64,000 nucleotides of DNA from Lachnospiraceae bacterium (GCA_910575105.1 CAJTDK010000003.1:282673-346672); one strand, 5' to 3'; shown: positions 43,182 to 53,388, counted from the first letter of the stretch. Numbers and translations: made by a program. Notes: generated by a model not told the origin, from the letters alone.

Positions 43182-44219
43182 ATGATGAAAGAGAAGAAAG
43201 ATATCTTAATCCTTGCCATTGAAAGCTCCTGTGATGAGACGGCGGCAGCAGTTGTAAGGAATGGACGTAAGGTGCTCTCTAACGTGATCTCCTCACAAAT
43301 TAACCTTCACACCCTGTACGGCGGGGTCGTGCCGGAGATTGCGTCAAGAAAGCATATTGAAAAGATCAATCAGGTCATCGAGGCGGCGCTTTCCGAAGCG
43401 GGCGCAGACCTTTCGGATATGGATGCTATCGGCGTTACCTACGGGCCTGGGCTCGTGGGCGCTCTGCTCGTAGGCGTGGCAGAAGCAAAAGCTATTGCAT
43501 ATGCGGCCAAAAAGCCGCTGATCGGTGTGCATCATATCGAAGGCCATATCGCGGCTAATTTTATCGAGCATCCAGAACTCGAACCTCCTTTCCTTTCTCT
43601 GGTCGTATCCGGCGGGCATACTCACCTGGTGCGGGTTAAGGATTACGGAAAGTTCGACATCATCGGGCGGACAAGGGACGATGCCGCCGGGGAGGCCTTC
43701 GATAAGGTCGCCCGCGCAATCGGGCTTGGCTATCCGGGCGGCCCTAAGATCGATAAGGTCTCAAAGGAAGGGAATCCAGAGGCGATCACATTTCCTCGGG
43801 CGCATGTGGAGGACGCTCCTTATGATTTCAGCTTCAGCGGTGTGAAATCTGCGGTTCTCAATTATATCAATAGCCTAAGGATGAAGGGCGAGGATTACTG
43901 CCAGGCGGATGTTGCGGCGTCGTTTCAGAAGGCGGTAACAGATGTTCTGGTCGCAAATGCCATGCACGCCCTAACGGATTATCATGCAGATAAATTTGCC
44001 ATCGCGGGGGGCGTCGCTTCTAACCGTGCACTGCGGGAGGCGATGAAGACCGCCTGCGAAAAACGGGGCGTGAAGCTATATTACCCTTCGCCGGTCTATT
44101 GTACGGATAATGCGGCTATGATCGGCGTCGCCGCTTATTATGAATATCTTGCGGGTACAAGGCATGGATGGGACTTGAACGCAGTGCCTAACCTTAAGCT
44201 GGGTGAACGATATGAGTAA
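43182..44219 (+). CDS. tsaD: tRNA N6-adenosine threonylcarbamoyltransferase TsaD
   Basis: A 345-residue ASKHA-fold enzyme: [31 protein letters not shown], the metal motif [23 protein letters not shown], and the ATP-binding end [16 protein letters not shown]. TsaD transfers the threonylcarbamoyl group to A37 of tRNA together with TsaB and TsaE, both encoded upstream. The stop codon overlaps the ispD start. Confidence 0.97.
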   Translation: MMKEKKDILILAIESSCDETAAAVVRNGRKVLSNVISSQINLHTLYGGVVPEIASRKHIEKINQVIEAALSEAGADLSDMDAIGVTYGPGLVGALLVGVAEAKAIAYAAKKPLIGVHHIEGHIAANFIEHPELEPPFLSLVVSGGHTHLVRVKDYGKFDIIGRTRDDAAGEAFDKVARAIGLGYPGGPKIDKVSKEGNPEAITFPRAHVEDAPYDFSFSGVKSAVLNYINSLRMKGEDYCQADVAASFQKAVTDVLVANAMHALTDYHADKFAIAGGVASNRALREAMKTACEKRGVKLYYPSPVYCTDNAAMIGVAAYYEYLAGTRHGWDLNAVPNLKLGERYE

Positions 44220-45063
44220 AGCTCTAAAATCACCGCATAAACACTGCATGGCAATCGTTCTCTCGGCGGGACAGGGAAAACGGATGGGATCCGCCGTACA
44301 GAAGCAGTATATTGAGCTGGAAGGAAAGCCGGTGATCTATTATACCTTAAAAGCTTTTCAGGATTCGGAGATCATCGATGAGATCATCCTCGTCGTCGGC
44401 GTGGGACAGGAGCAGTTTGCCAGGGAAGAGATCGTAAAGCGGTATCATTTTACCAAAGTTGCGGCGGTCGTTGCGGGCGGCGCTGAGCGGTATGATTCTG
44501 TCTGGCAAGGGCTTAAGGCTATCCGGGACGCAGGATCGGCAGCGCCGAAGGAAGCCGTAGAAATTGCGGTACCCCAAAATGCCGCAAAAGCTGCAAATGC
44601 AGCAGATCAGGAAATATCGGCGGACGGAGACAGCTATGTCTTTATCCATGACGGCGCCAGGATGTTTGTGGACGAAGGGATAATCAGACGCGGTTATGAA
44701 ACTGTCCTCAAGCACCGCGCCGGTGTAGCAGGGATGCCAAGTAAGGACACGGTCAAGATTGTAGACGACGATGGGTTTGCCGTGAAGACACCGCAGCGGA
44801 AGTATGTCTGGACAGTGCAGACGCCGCAGATCTTCGAGACTTCTCTGATTATAGAAGCATATTCAAAACTTATGCAGGAGCAGGATATCACGGTGACGGA
44901 TGACGCGATGGTTGTAGAGCAGATGCTTAAAGCTCCGGTCAGGCTTTTTGAAGGGTCTTATGAGAATATCAAGATTACCACGCCGGAAGACCTAGAGATT
45001 GCGGAAGGGTTTCTTCGGAAGAAAAGGGAATCTGCAAAGTTGGGGCAGAGGAAGTGTTTGTAG
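44212..45063 (+). CDS. ispD: 2-C-methyl-D-erythritol 4-phosphate cytidylyltransferase (IspD)
   Basis: A 283-residue nucleotidyltransferase of the MEP isoprenoid pathway: signature [20 protein letters not shown], then [30 protein letters not shown] and [11 protein letters not shown]. It makes CDP-methylerythritol from CTP. It is 40-50 residues longer than usual; an Ala-rich segment with [20 protein letters not shown] is inserted between the [15 protein letters not shown] helix and the FIHDGAR strand. ATG 44212 overlaps the tsaD stop; a GTG at 44203 is possible but less well placed. Confidence 0.93.
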   Translation: MSKALKSPHKHCMAIVLSAGQGKRMGSAVQKQYIELEGKPVIYYTLKAFQDSEIIDEIILVVGVGQEQFAREEIVKRYHFTKVAAVVAGGAERYDSVWQGLKAIRDAGSAAPKEAVEIAVPQNAAKAANAADQEISADGDSYVFIHDGARMFVDEGIIRRGYETVLKHRAGVAGMPSKDTVKIVDDDGFAVKTPQRKYVWTVQTPQIFETSLIIEAYSKLMQEQDITVTDDAMVVEQMLKAPVRLFEGSYENIKITTPEDLEIAEGFLRKKRESAKLGQRKCL

Positions 45064-45079
45064 ATAAAGGCATAATAAA

Positions 45080-45685
45080 TGAAATGGCAGAAGGAGAAGG
45101 TGTTTGTAAAAGGCGTTGAGGCTGGTGTGCTGGCTCCGGTTCTCAATATACATGATGGAGCAAGGGGTGAGGTCTACAAGCTGGGCCAGGTGCTCCTGCG
45201 TCCAGCCTTTGGCTCTTCGTCTGCGCTTGATTTCTTGGCCCAGGGTTTCTAATATGTTAGCTATGTTTGAGAAATAAGTATTTTCAAGAGCAGAAAAGTG
45301 ATGGTTAATTTCTTCATCTACTATTATTACTAATCGTGGCTGGACAAGCGCGTGATTAGATTTGGCATAAAGGTCAATATAGACCTCTATCCATTTTTTA
45401 ATAAATGTGGACAAATCAAGTTGCTCTGGTAAACTGGTGAGTTGTTGCAATAGGGCGGATGAAATAGCATCGAGATGCTGATGAAACGACTCTATAAAGA
45501 TTTGTCGCTTATCTTCAAAATAGCTATACGGTGCTCTGATTGATACGCCAGCATATTTTGCAATTTCATCGGTATTTGTTTTGTAATATCCCTTTTCACA
45601 AAAAAGGTCAAAGCCCGCCTTTACTATCTTTTCGCGCTTTTCTATTGAGCGTTTTGGGGGCAGGTACTCTGCGCTGTACCAAAAG
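45080..45685 (-). pseudogene. TetR regulator fused to an XRE helix-turn-helix remnant (both truncated)
   Basis: Without a start codon the minus strand reads PPKRSIEKREKIVKAGFDLF, then CEKGYYKTNTDEIAKYAGVS and SYFEDKRQIFIESF, a TetR N-terminal domain, and runs into LGQEIKRRRRAKGWTQEHLA, QLVDLTPCSIMYIENRSQHT, an XRE-type HTH. TetR proteins do not carry an XRE domain at this point, so the junction near 45260 is a fusion scar. The TetR start is lost at a junction with nitroreductase sequence (about 45660), and the XRE end is shifted after AFYK. Confidence 0.65.
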
Positions 45686-45800
45686 AGGCTTTAATGATAC
45701 GGCTATACCAGAGGAAGATTTGCAAAAGATATTATCGATAAGCCGCTTAGCCCCAAGTGCTTGCATCAGAAAGGAATTTGTAATCCTTTCAACTACGCAT
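45665..45800 (+). pseudogene. Nitroreductase N-terminal fragment
   Basis: Plus-strand codons read RGFNDTAIPEEDLQKILSIS RLAPSA in two parts, the RRSVRxFxDxxIPEEDLxxIL...RLAPSA start of nitroreductase-family flavoproteins. No start codon and no remainder of the gene. It abuts the headless TetR remnant on the other strand, so a deletion probably removed the divergent promoter region between them. Confidence 0.5.
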
Positions 45801-45835
45801 CGCAGGTGTTCCATACTGTTCTCCCTTAAAAGGCC

Positions 45836-46173
45836 TTATTCCTGATTTACTTCGGCTTCGTAAATTGCATGGTCATAGGCACGGCGCGTATCCGCGTCAA
45901 ACAGCACGAAACGTACAATATCAATATCATCCGGATCGGACCCACTGTATGGATCACATATTTACAGGGCAGCTTATATGCGCCCGTAATCTTTGCTTCT
46001 CCGGTATTGCACCCGTTCAGCGCCCTGCATTCTTCCAGCAGCTCTTTTCCTGCCGCCCGGTGTATGGCTCCATCAACGCCTCCGCCTCCCAGAAGACTTC
46101 TGTTGGCTGCATTTACGATAGACTCTAAATCTTCAACCTTTGTAATATCACCCTGTACTGTTTGAATCTTCAT
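45836..46173 (-). pseudogene. Macro domain (ADP-ribose-binding) protein with internal deletion
   Basis: The N-terminal half is a clear macro domain: [44 protein letters not shown]. Right after HTVGP the frame changes and the last part ([20 protein letters not shown] then a stop at 45836) corresponds to the C-terminal end of such proteins. About 60-70 residues between are missing. Intact members remove ADP-ribose or deacetylate O-acetyl-ADP-ribose. Confidence 0.75.
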
Positions 46174-46194
46174 CTTCCCTGCAACTTATCTGAG

Positions 46195-46638
46195 TCAGAG
46201 TATTTTCAAAATCAGCCGTTCCAAAGACTCTTCAAATCTTACATCATCCTCTGCCATCCGCTTTGCAGGCCCTCTCAGATGATGTTTTGATTTTGAGCGC
46301 CGTATTTTCTTACTGATATGCCGTTCCATCAGCATGTGGTCAATATTCTCATCCGTATACCATTTTCCGCTCTGATGGATTCCATACGCACCTTTCCCCA
46401 GAATCATGGCAGCCACCCCATAATCCTGCGTTACTACCAGATCTCCCTTCTGACATAGGCCAACCAGTGCAAAATCCACTGCATCTGCACCGGCTCCAAT
46501 CACTTTGACTTCACTGTACGCAGACTGCAGCACATGGTTTGTATCGCACAGAAGGATTACGGGTATTCCATATTTCTCTGCCACATGCTCCACAATCGGA
46601 ATAACCGGGCAGGCATCTGCATCTACGAATATCTTCAT
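46195..46638 (-). CDS. YaiI/YqxD family (DUF188) protein
   Basis: A 147-residue protein of the UPF0178 family, a PIN-like fold: it starts MKIFVDADACPVIPIVEHVA, contains GAGADAVDFALVGLCQKGDL and VVTQDYGVAAM, and ends with RMAEDDVRFEESLERLI. The invariant aspartates suggest a nuclease-like metal site, but no reaction has been shown as far as I know. ATG 46638 follows GGAGA; the longer frame to 46659 is less well supported. Confidence 0.9.
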   Translation of the reverse strand: MKIFVDADACPVIPIVEHVAEKYGIPVILLCDTNHVLQSAYSEVKVIGAGADAVDFALVGLCQKGDLVVTQDYGVAAMILGKGAYGIHQSGKWYTDENIDHMLMERHISKKIRRSKSKHHLRGPAKRMAEDDVRFEESLERLILKIL

Positions 46639-46663
46639 ATAAGCATCTTCTCCAATCATGACT

Positions 46664-47290
46664 TTATTCTGCCCCTAGAATCTCTTTTGCCAATTCCATA
46701 TGCGGTCTGTCAGGATTCCTCTGATAGACATTCGCATGGTTCAGATCCCCGCACCGGTCTGTAAACGCCGGAAACAGGAATCCGCATTCCGGTTCTCCCG
46801 GTTCATATTCCCCGAAAAGCGGGCAGATTACGCAGATCAGGTATTCAAACATTTCCTCCGATTCTCCCAGCCGCTCTTTATCCGATGCCTTCGCCGGAAT
46901 GTCATAGCGGTCATGGAACACCAGGATGGCATACTCAGAATTTGTGTGGTAACGCTCCGTGACCACATCATAAAAGGTATCCATCAATGCGTCATTCTTC
47001 AGCCCGCATTCCTTCATGGCCATAAGTAACTGCCACATGCTTCCCGGTTTCTGCGCTTTCGGCGTGAATTCATATTTTTTCAGATTCTTATTGGTATCAG
47101 CAAACGGCACCGTCTTTGCCAGTTTCAGATTCTTCGATCTATCGGAACCGGACAGCTTCAGGAAATTGGTATTAAAACTCCCGTCAAACTCCCCCTCCCG
47201 GTCTATGTAACACCCTGCCACCCTCGTTATGGATGTCCGGGCCGGCGTCATTCGCCTGGTCAGTTCCAACATGTCTTCCCGGTTAATCAA
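46664..47290 (-). CDS. DUF4317 family protein (short form)
   Basis: A 208-residue protein beginning INREDMLELTRRMTPARTSI and RVAGCYIDREGEF, with the core YAILVFHDRYDIPAKASDKE and EYLICVICPLFGEYEPGEPE followed by CGFLFPAFTDR, which are the conserved blocks of DUF4317. Many members are nearly twice as long, so this one may be a short form. The start appears to be a TTG (47290) 8 bases after AGGAGG; the next ATG is too far away. Function unknown. Confidence 0.75.
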   Translation of the reverse strand: MINREDMLELTRRMTPARTSITRVAGCYIDREGEFDGSFNTNFLKLSGSDRSKNLKLAKTVPFADTNKNLKKYEFTPKAQKPGSMWQLLMAMKECGLKNDALMDTFYDVVTERYHTNSEYAILVFHDRYDIPAKASDKERLGESEEMFEYLICVICPLFGEYEPGEPECGFLFPAFTDRCGDLNHANVYQRNPDRPHMELAKEILGAE

Positions 47291-47306
47291 GTCTATATCC
47301 TCCTTC

Positions 47307-47742
47307 TTATTTCATCAAAGTCCTTATCTGTTTTTCTGCCGCGTCCGGATAATGTTCCTGCACATGTCTGTAAATACGTTCCCTGGATGACTCCGGTGTC
47401 TCTTTATACGCAGATGTTACCAAATCATATCCCCACAATTCTTCCGGTGTCATGTAGACGGATACTGCCATTCCATATTCCGCGCCCTTTTTATTCCGTT
47501 TCTGACGGAAAACTTCACCAATCCTTGCTATGGTTTCACGCCATTCCCAGGGATCCTGCTCTTTATCCCCTGTCTACCAGTAACGGTTAGAAGTATGCTC
47601 CTCTGCCGAGAACCCTTCAATCTCATTTTTAAAGAAAGGCAATCTCATTGATCCAGTTTATCAACTCCCTAAAGGAACGGATCCGGTATGGATCGTCCCA
47701 GTCCATGCCATACATTGTCCATACTCCATTTTCCACTGCCAT
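47307..47742 (-). pseudogene. AlkZ-related (winged-helix, HTH_42-like) protein, degraded
   Basis: From ATG 47742 the frame reads MAVENGVWTMYGMDWDDPYR and FRELINWINEIAFL, then a stop; the following part FSAEEHTSNRYW-stop-TGDKEQDPWEWRETIAR and the end QKRNKKGAEYGMAVSVYMTP, EELWGYDLVTSAYKE up to 47307 are recognisable as one protein with its central region deleted (about 80-100 residues missing between ETIAR and RQKR). The pattern is that of AlkZ-related proteins, cousins of DNA glycosylases. At least two nonsense or frameshift changes plus a deletion. Confidence 0.6.
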
Positions 47743-47783
47743 AACCTGTTTCTCTTAATCTTTTTGCTTTTCTGAAAATTAAT

Positions 47784-48164
47784 TCACTTTTTATCAGAAA
47801 AGACAGCCGCCTCTTTGATCCATCCCATCAGTTCATCATCAATCTCACTTCTATCAGATACAAGAACATGGTGTGTCCACCGATTCTGGTAAGGCTCTGA
47901 TACCGCTTCAATCCTTGGTGATTCCAATTTGTGATTTAGCCCAAACGTAATGACAATATAGTTATCCGGGCAGTCTTTCTTCTTCCTGACTCTTGCGAAG
48001 GAAACACATGCGAACAAATGTCTGTTATAAAAGGATATCTGTGTTTTTTGGACTTTTATCCGTATATCCGTAATCTCTTTTCTTACGCTGCTTTCAAATG
48101 CTTCATAGAGCGGCAGCGAATCCATATGCTGATCAAAAAAATGTAAAATATCCTGATCCATCAT
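47784..48164 (-). CDS. DUF5655 domain-containing protein
   Basis: A 126-residue soluble protein. ILHFFDQHMDSLPLYEAFES at the N-terminus, then IRIKVQKTQISFYNRHLFAC and YIVITFGLNHKLESPRIEAV match DUF5655, a small domain related to those at the ends of DUF1801-type proteins. It overlaps the DUF1801 gene (stop of one over start of the other), so the two are co-translated and perhaps act together. Function unknown. Confidence 0.78.
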   Translation of the reverse strand: MMDQDILHFFDQHMDSLPLYEAFESSVRKEITDIRIKVQKTQISFYNRHLFACVSFARVRKKKDCPDNYIVITFGLNHKLESPRIEAVSEPYQNRWTHHVLVSDRSEIDDELMGWIKEAAVFSDKK

Positions 48165-48568
48165 CGTCCATACTCCTTTTCACACCATTTCGCAATCTCT
48201 TCAATTAATTCAAGCGGCAGAAGCTTATCATAAGGAAGCTGTATGGCTCCTTTGCTAGTCTTATATTCCTTAAGCCTGTCGGCAAATGTATTCACTGCTT
48301 CCGGGCCGGGATACAGACCTATGTGCTTTTTAAAAGCCGCAAACTGTATCAGATTATGTTTTTTCCAATAAGTCGGCATACTCCATGATATCTTTTCCAC
48401 CGCATCTGGTATTGCAGATTTTATTGTGTTATTCACCTGCCGCAGAAAGGTCTGTGCCTGCTCAGACTGGCGTTCTATATATTCTTCAATTGTTTTCGGA
48501 GCTTCGCCGCAGTAATGATCCTGATTTGTATTCTTAAATATACGGCCGCATTTCGGACATTTCCACAT
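48161..48568 (-). CDS. DUF1801 (YdhG/frataxin-like) domain protein with N-terminal zinc knuckle
   Basis: A 135-residue protein. The first 20 residues MWKCPKCGRIFKNTNQDHYC carry a CxxC...C zinc-finger-like motif; the rest (TIEEYIERQSEQAQTFLRQV ... ISWSMPTYWKKHNLIQFAAF ... HIGLYPGPEAV) is a YdhG/DUF1801 domain, a frataxin-like fold proposed for iron handling. It overlaps the DUF5655 gene downstream. On the same strand as DUF2200 upstream. Confidence 0.82.
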   Translation of the reverse strand: MWKCPKCGRIFKNTNQDHYCGEAPKTIEEYIERQSEQAQTFLRQVNNTIKSAIPDAVEKISWSMPTYWKKHNLIQFAAFKKHIGLYPGPEAVNTFADRLKEYKTSKGAIQLPYDKLLPLELIEEIAKWCEKEYGR

Positions 48569-48589
48569 TTTGTTCGCCTCTCTTCCTGT

Positions 48590-48916
48590 TCATCTACGGA
48601 GGATTTTATCCATAGTTTTTCCTTTGGCCAGCTCATCAATCAGCTTATCCAGATACCTGATTTCCTGCATAAGCGGTTCATCGATTGTCTCTACACGAAT
48701 CCTGCAGACCACACCTTTGATTGCTTTCCTGTTTGGATTGGGATATGGTGCATTTTGAAAAAAATCACCATAAGTGACGGAATTATTTATGGTATTTTCT
48801 ATTTCTTCCGTACTATATCCGGTCAGCCAACAGATAATTTCATTTACTTCATCTATTGTCCGTCCCTTCTTTTCTGCTTTAGCAGTCAATAGCGGATATA
48901 CTCTTGCAAAACTCAT
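48590..48916 (-). CDS. DUF2200 domain-containing protein
   Basis: A 108-residue soluble protein beginning [20 protein letters not shown] and containing [15 protein letters not shown] and [20 protein letters not shown], which are the diagnostic blocks of DUF2200. Small, compact family with no known reaction. Forms a run with the DUF1801 and DUF5655 genes. Confidence 0.85.
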   Translation of the reverse strand: MSFARVYPLLTAKAEKKGRTIDEVNEIICWLTGYSTEEIENTINNSVTYGDFFQNAPYPNPNRKAIKGVVCRIRVETIDEPLMQEIRYLDKLIDELAKGKTMDKILRR

Positions 48917-48930
48917 CGCGATCTTTTGTT

Positions 48931-49077
48931 TTACCGGGCATTCCCAACATCAAAATTATACCTCAATTCTTTACAGATTTCCACATAGAAAAAGCAGCCG
49001 GCAGCATCTGGCGCAAACCCGATTCCCCGGTCGCTTCTGGCTTTAAATCTCTGTCCCGGCTTCCACACCGTTGCGGA
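48931..49077 (-). pseudogene. Unidentified C-terminal coding fragment
   Basis: An open stretch ending at 48931 reads VWKPGQRFKARSDRGIGFAP and then [20 protein letters not shown] before the stop. It looks like the end of a real protein but has no start, and I do not recognise the family. Confidence 0.3.
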
Positions 49078-49121
49078 AGGTAATTACCTGTTACGGACTG
49101 CAAAACTCAGTTTTTTAATTT

Positions 49122-49700
49122 CTAAGCTTCTTTCTTTACCTCTCCCTCCGGGAAGATAATCTTATTCACAACAAAGAAGATCACCATAGATACGCCGCCT
49201 GTCAGGACTGTTGTGATAATGTTATAGATAAAATCCGGCACTCCTAATGTTCCTGCCACACCGACCCAGATACTGTTGATGGAATTTACCACCAGCGTCA
49301 CTCCTATCCAGCCGAAGAAATAGCCGACAATCTGCGGTGGGATCTTTCCGTGGCTGCGAAAGGTGATATTCCTCTGCAATGGGAAGTTAATACATTGTGC
49401 CGTAAAGGTTGCGATCAGATAGCCGATGAAATATGCCAGACCGCCGTCCGCCACACTGTAACCCAGGACATTAAAAGTAAAGGAGGCTCCAAACAGCTCC
49501 ATCTGGACTCCCGGCCACATCCACTCCACATTTTTATAGGCTGAAAAGGCTCCCGGCAGGAACTGAATTAAAATATACTGCCACACGGTTACCAGATTGC
49601 TGAATAAAAAGAACAGCCCTCCTTCTCTTATCCACTTGGCTGCACCGGGATGTTTATCTGCAAATCCTCCCCACCATTTTGTAAATGCATTCTCTTTCAC
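49122..49700 (-). CDS. GtrA-like membrane protein
   Basis: A 192-residue protein with four membrane helices (about residues 28-50, 78-100, 118-140, 158-182). FFLFSNLVTVWQYILIQFLP and FPLQRNITFRSHGKIPPQIV resemble the GtrA family (PF04138), small flippase-like proteins often involved in moving lipid-linked sugars, where NFxxxRxxxFR is typical. It is 13 bases upstream (in sequence order) of the GH3 gene end and may be transcribed together with it. Confidence 0.75.
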   Translation of the reverse strand: MKENAFTKWWGGFADKHPGAAKWIREGGLFFLFSNLVTVWQYILIQFLPGAFSAYKNVEWMWPGVQMELFGASFTFNVLGYSVADGGLAYFIGYLIATFTAQCINFPLQRNITFRSHGKIPPQIVGYFFGWIGVTLVVNSINSIWVGVAGTLGVPDFIYNIITTVLTGGVSMVIFFVVNKIIFPEGEVKKEA

Positions 49701-49713
49701 GGTCCCACCTCCA

Positions 49714-51792
49714 TTAATTCATCTGATCTGCTTTTTTCTTTTTTGCTCCGGACCGGAAGAAACCACCGATGATCTTCCCGAGCCCCTGAAAGAAATGGCC
49801 ATTTACTGCTGCCAGGATTCCTTCCGCCATCTCCATAGTCACCATGCCTCCGGTCATTTTCGCAATCCCACGGAACGGCATATTATAGATAAATAAAAGA
49901 TTCAGATCCGGCTTTCCTTTCGCTTCTGCTTTCTTAAGCATATCCGTCAGGATTCGGTATGCAAACCGGGCAAGTCCGCTTTTTGCATAGTACATCTGGC
50001 ATATCGCATCATTCATTTCCAACATGCCGCTCCAATGACCATCTGGAATCTTATGCCCTAAAAGCGCCTCAAACTCCCTGTCAGAAATCGCTTTTATCGT
50101 ACCTTTATAATAATTTTCCATCTTTTCCGGCTCATCAGGCAGTTTGGCATCCGTTCCCTTTACCGAAATCGTTTCTGACAGCCTGATGTCAGCAACGGAA
50201 GCTCCGACTAAAATTTCATACTCTCCGCCCTCCACTTCAAACCTGCCTGTTTTCACATTGAAGTAACGGAACGCCTTATCATCTAACTCTATGACGACAT
50301 GTTTACTCTCCCCCGCCTTTATGAATACCTTCTGAAATCCCTTAAGCTCTTTGGCCGGACGGTAAACGCCGCGGCATTTTGCGCTTACATAAAGCTGCGC
50401 CACTTCTGCTCCGTCCACTGCTCCGGTATTTGTCAGGGTAAACTCCGCTTTTTCGGGAGTTACCGACAGATCGCTGTATGCAAATGTGGTATAAGAAAGC
50501 CCATACCCAAAGGGGAACAATACCGGAACATCTGCCGTCTCATAATAGCGGTAGCCTATATACAAGCCTTCCCGATATTCTGCCGTCCGTTCCTTACTTG
50601 GAAAATACGGCGCTGAGGGCACATCTTCATATTTCACCGGGTAGGTTTCAGCCAGCTTTCCGGAAGGGTTCACTTCCCCTGTCACCACCTTTAAGAGCGC
50701 GCCCGCCCCTGCCTGCCCGCATAAATATCCGTGCACCAGTGCTTTACAGCAGGAAAGCCACGGCATCTCCACCGCAGAGCCGGCAGAAAAGATTACCACG
50801 ATATTTTCGTTTACCTCTGAAAGCTTTTTCAGCAGCTGTACCTGACTCCCCGGCATTTTCATATGCGCCCTGTCCAGTCCCTCGGATTCTGAGATCTCAT
50901 CCAATCCGATACAAAGAAGCACAGCCTCTGCTTTTTCAGCCAGTTTGCACGCCTCCTCTTCCAGATCCGGAACCGCCGGTCCCACCCGGTTATATCCCTT
51001 TGCAAACCCAATGCAATCAAGGTCAAAGTTTCCGATCACGTCCTTTGTACTGTCAACCTTCGTTGGATTCACAACGGAGGAACCTGCCCCCTGATATCTT
51101 GGAGTCTCGGCAAAATCGCCGATGAGCGCAACCTTTGTGCCCTTCTTTAAAGGAAGGATGTTATCTTCATTCTTAAGCAGTACTACTGACTGTTCCGAGG
51201 CTTTCATTGCCATTGCATGATGGGCTTCGATATCGAATTTTTGTCCCCGCTTTTTCGCAACGGCTTTTGTTGTAGACAGTACCACGTCTAAGAGCTCATC
51301 TGCCATCTGGTCAATCCACTCTTCACTGATTTTCCCTGCCCTTACCGCTTCCAGAAGCTCCATATCCGAATCCCCTCCAGTTGTGGGCATTTCCATATGG
51401 GAACCGGCCGCAACGCCTGCCGCATGGTCATTGCTCGCGCCCCAGTCAGAGACTACATATCCGTTAAAGCCCCATTCCTCTTTTAGAATCTCTCTGAGCA
51501 GATGTTTATTTTCATTTGCGTAAACTCCATTGATCCGGTTGTAAGAGGTCATGATCGCGTGCGGGTCAGATTCCTTTACCGCAATCTCAAAGGCCGTCAG
51601 ATAGATTTCCCGAAGCGTCCGCTCGTCCATCACCGAATCCGACGCCATACGCCGCAGCTCCTGGGAGTTCGCCGCAAAGTGTTTCGGACATGCGGATACG
51701 CCAAAGCTCTGAATGCCCCGTATATAGCCTGCCGCCATCTTTCCTGCAAGATAGGGATCCTCGCTGAAGTATTCAAAGTTCCGCCCGCATTC
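49714..51792 (-). pseudogene. GH3 beta-glucosidase lacking its N-terminal part
   Basis: About 690 residues of a glycoside hydrolase family 3 enzyme: CGRNFEYFSEDPYLAGKMA, CPKHFAANSQE (KH motif), GFNGYVVSDWGASNDHA with the nucleophile Asp in SDW, then the second domain (SVVLLKNEDNILPLKKG), a fibronectin-III-like domain and a helical tail. The first 80-110 residues, including the start of the TIM barrel, are absent: at 51792 the frame runs into the end of a phage lysin gene on the same strand. The enzyme would hydrolyse beta-glucosides but is unlikely to fold without the missing strands. Confidence 0.8.
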
Positions 51793-51794
51793 AG

Positions 51795-53117
51795 TTATAC
51801 CCTCTTTGCGTAATCGAGCGAAATCCACCCATCTCTCTTTTCCTGGTAGGATTTCAGCAGCCCCCACTTGGATGCGCCTTTGCCGTCCGCTTCCTCCACA
51901 ATCGTGAAAGTGCCTGCTCCCGTATATTTCCCGGTCTTGCCGTAGTCAGTGCCAGGGCCTTTCCGGATGTTCAGGTCGGGGATGGAAACCCGCACCAGAT
52001 ACGGCTTGAACGCTGCCGCCCTGGTGTACACCGCTTTCCCAGATTCATCAAACACGGAATAGCCGGGGTTCTCATCCGCACATTTTTTTGCGTACTCCAA
52101 CACTTTAAACGCCCCTTTCTGCGAGGATGCATCTGCCCAGCTCTTCCGGACGCGGTACCAGATTTCCGTTTCTGCAGGAGCGGAAGGAGCTGCCCCTCCC
52201 GTCGTTCCAAGGATGCCTTTCAGTATCGTGAGGATTTTCTCCCCATAGCCGGTGCCTGCCGCCCATCCCTTTCCAGCAGGGTTTTCCTTCTGCCCAAGCC
52301 ACTCCACATATTCCGCACAGCCCCTCGTGACATATTTGAACCGAGGGTCAATGCAGGCGTTCTTCAGAGCCTCCATGGAAGCGTAGGCTTTTAAGTGTTG
52401 CACCTGCGCCCGGATGCCGAGCTGCGGCGTGTCAAAGGAATTTCCCTTTACGCCATTGGAAGTCACGCCCATGCCGCAGAAGTTGTTCTGTGAAAGCGTG
52501 ACCGCAGAGCCGGAAAAGGTGAAGTTCCCGGTCTCAAGGCAGGACTGCGCAAAGGCAATATCGCCCCGCACCCCTTCCGCTTTCCCTTCCGAAAGGTACA
52601 GCGGCACCATGGCAAGGACGGACTGCGCCACGGACGGGTTCTTCGCTTTCAGGTATGCCTTCATCTGCTCTGCCGTTGCCACGGCATTCCCCATGATTTT
52701 GGTGTATCCGCCTGTGCCGGAGGATGCGCCGCCCATTGCCGCCTTGACCGCCTTGCGGAAACCGTCCATGGTGTACCCCATGCCAAGCTGCGTCCATAAA
52801 TGCTCCGGGTCGCCGTGGTTGCTGGCAATGCCCCTCGCACAGCCTTCCCTGTGGCTGATGATGACTCCATCCGCAAGCGGGTCAAGGCTGTACTTCTCAC
52901 AGAGCATGGCGAACAGCTCCACCGCCGTCTCATAAGTCCGCTTTGCCACCGCCTTTGCCGTGGCCATATCGGAGCAGGTGAAATTGCTGCCCGATGTGTA
53001 CTTGATACACGCCGGTTCGCACATCTCCACCCCGATGTGGGTGTTGTTGCCACTGCCCTTGCTGCCACTTCCGCAGTGCCATCCCCGATGATTCCAGGGA
53101 AGCGTCTGGTATTTCAT
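51795..53117 (-). pseudogene. Phage-type endolysin (amidase + glucosaminidase-like + SH3), 5' truncated
   Basis: A 440-residue reading frame that looks like a prophage lysin missing its beginning: LPWNHRGWHCGSGSKGSGNN and THIGVEMCEP are the zinc-amidase core (N-acetylmuramoyl-L-alanine amidase), SVLAMVPLYLSEGKAEGVRG to the GWAAGTGYGEKI region is a glucosaminidase domain, and the C-terminus IPDLNIRKGPGTDYGKTGKY is a bacterial SH3 domain with a natural end. The first 60-70 residues of the amidase are replaced by the AKR reading frame at about 53106. It lies exactly between two broken host genes. Confidence 0.75.
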
Positions 53118-53370
53118 ATCCGCTGTTTAGCATGACTGTCTTTTTTTCAAAATCAAACTCTGCTTTTACAATAGTTTCTTCCCCTGCCGTTGGTTCGCAG
53201 CCTGTATGATTGGGTACAGTCCCCGTTTCCCCTGCAGATTCAGTGGTATCTGCCTCCGGGATTGTTTCAGTGTCTTCGGCAGCCCCGGTTTCCCCTACCT
53301 CGCTTTGCCCGCACGCTGTCAATGGAAATGCCAATAAGAAAATAAAAATAAGGCTGAATGTCTTACTCAT
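53107..53370 (-). pseudogene. Secreted aldo/keto reductase lipoprotein, N-terminal piece only
   Basis: 88 codons encode a lipoprotein signal (lipobox LTAC, Cys20), an acidic Thr/Glu linker and FDFEKKTVMLNSGYEIP, the first strand of an aldo/keto reductase (normally LNSGYEMPxxGxGT). Right after this the sequence switches to phage lysin, so the enzyme itself is gone. The longer open frame (to 52930) is lysin DNA in a wrong frame. Confidence 0.65.
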
Positions 53371-53388
53371 TTCACCGTCCCCCTTACG

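Noticed and set aside
52930..53106. C-terminal part of the lipoprotein reading frame
   Set aside because: This part is lysin coding sequence read in a wrong frame; the lysin frame carries the conserved amidase motifs.
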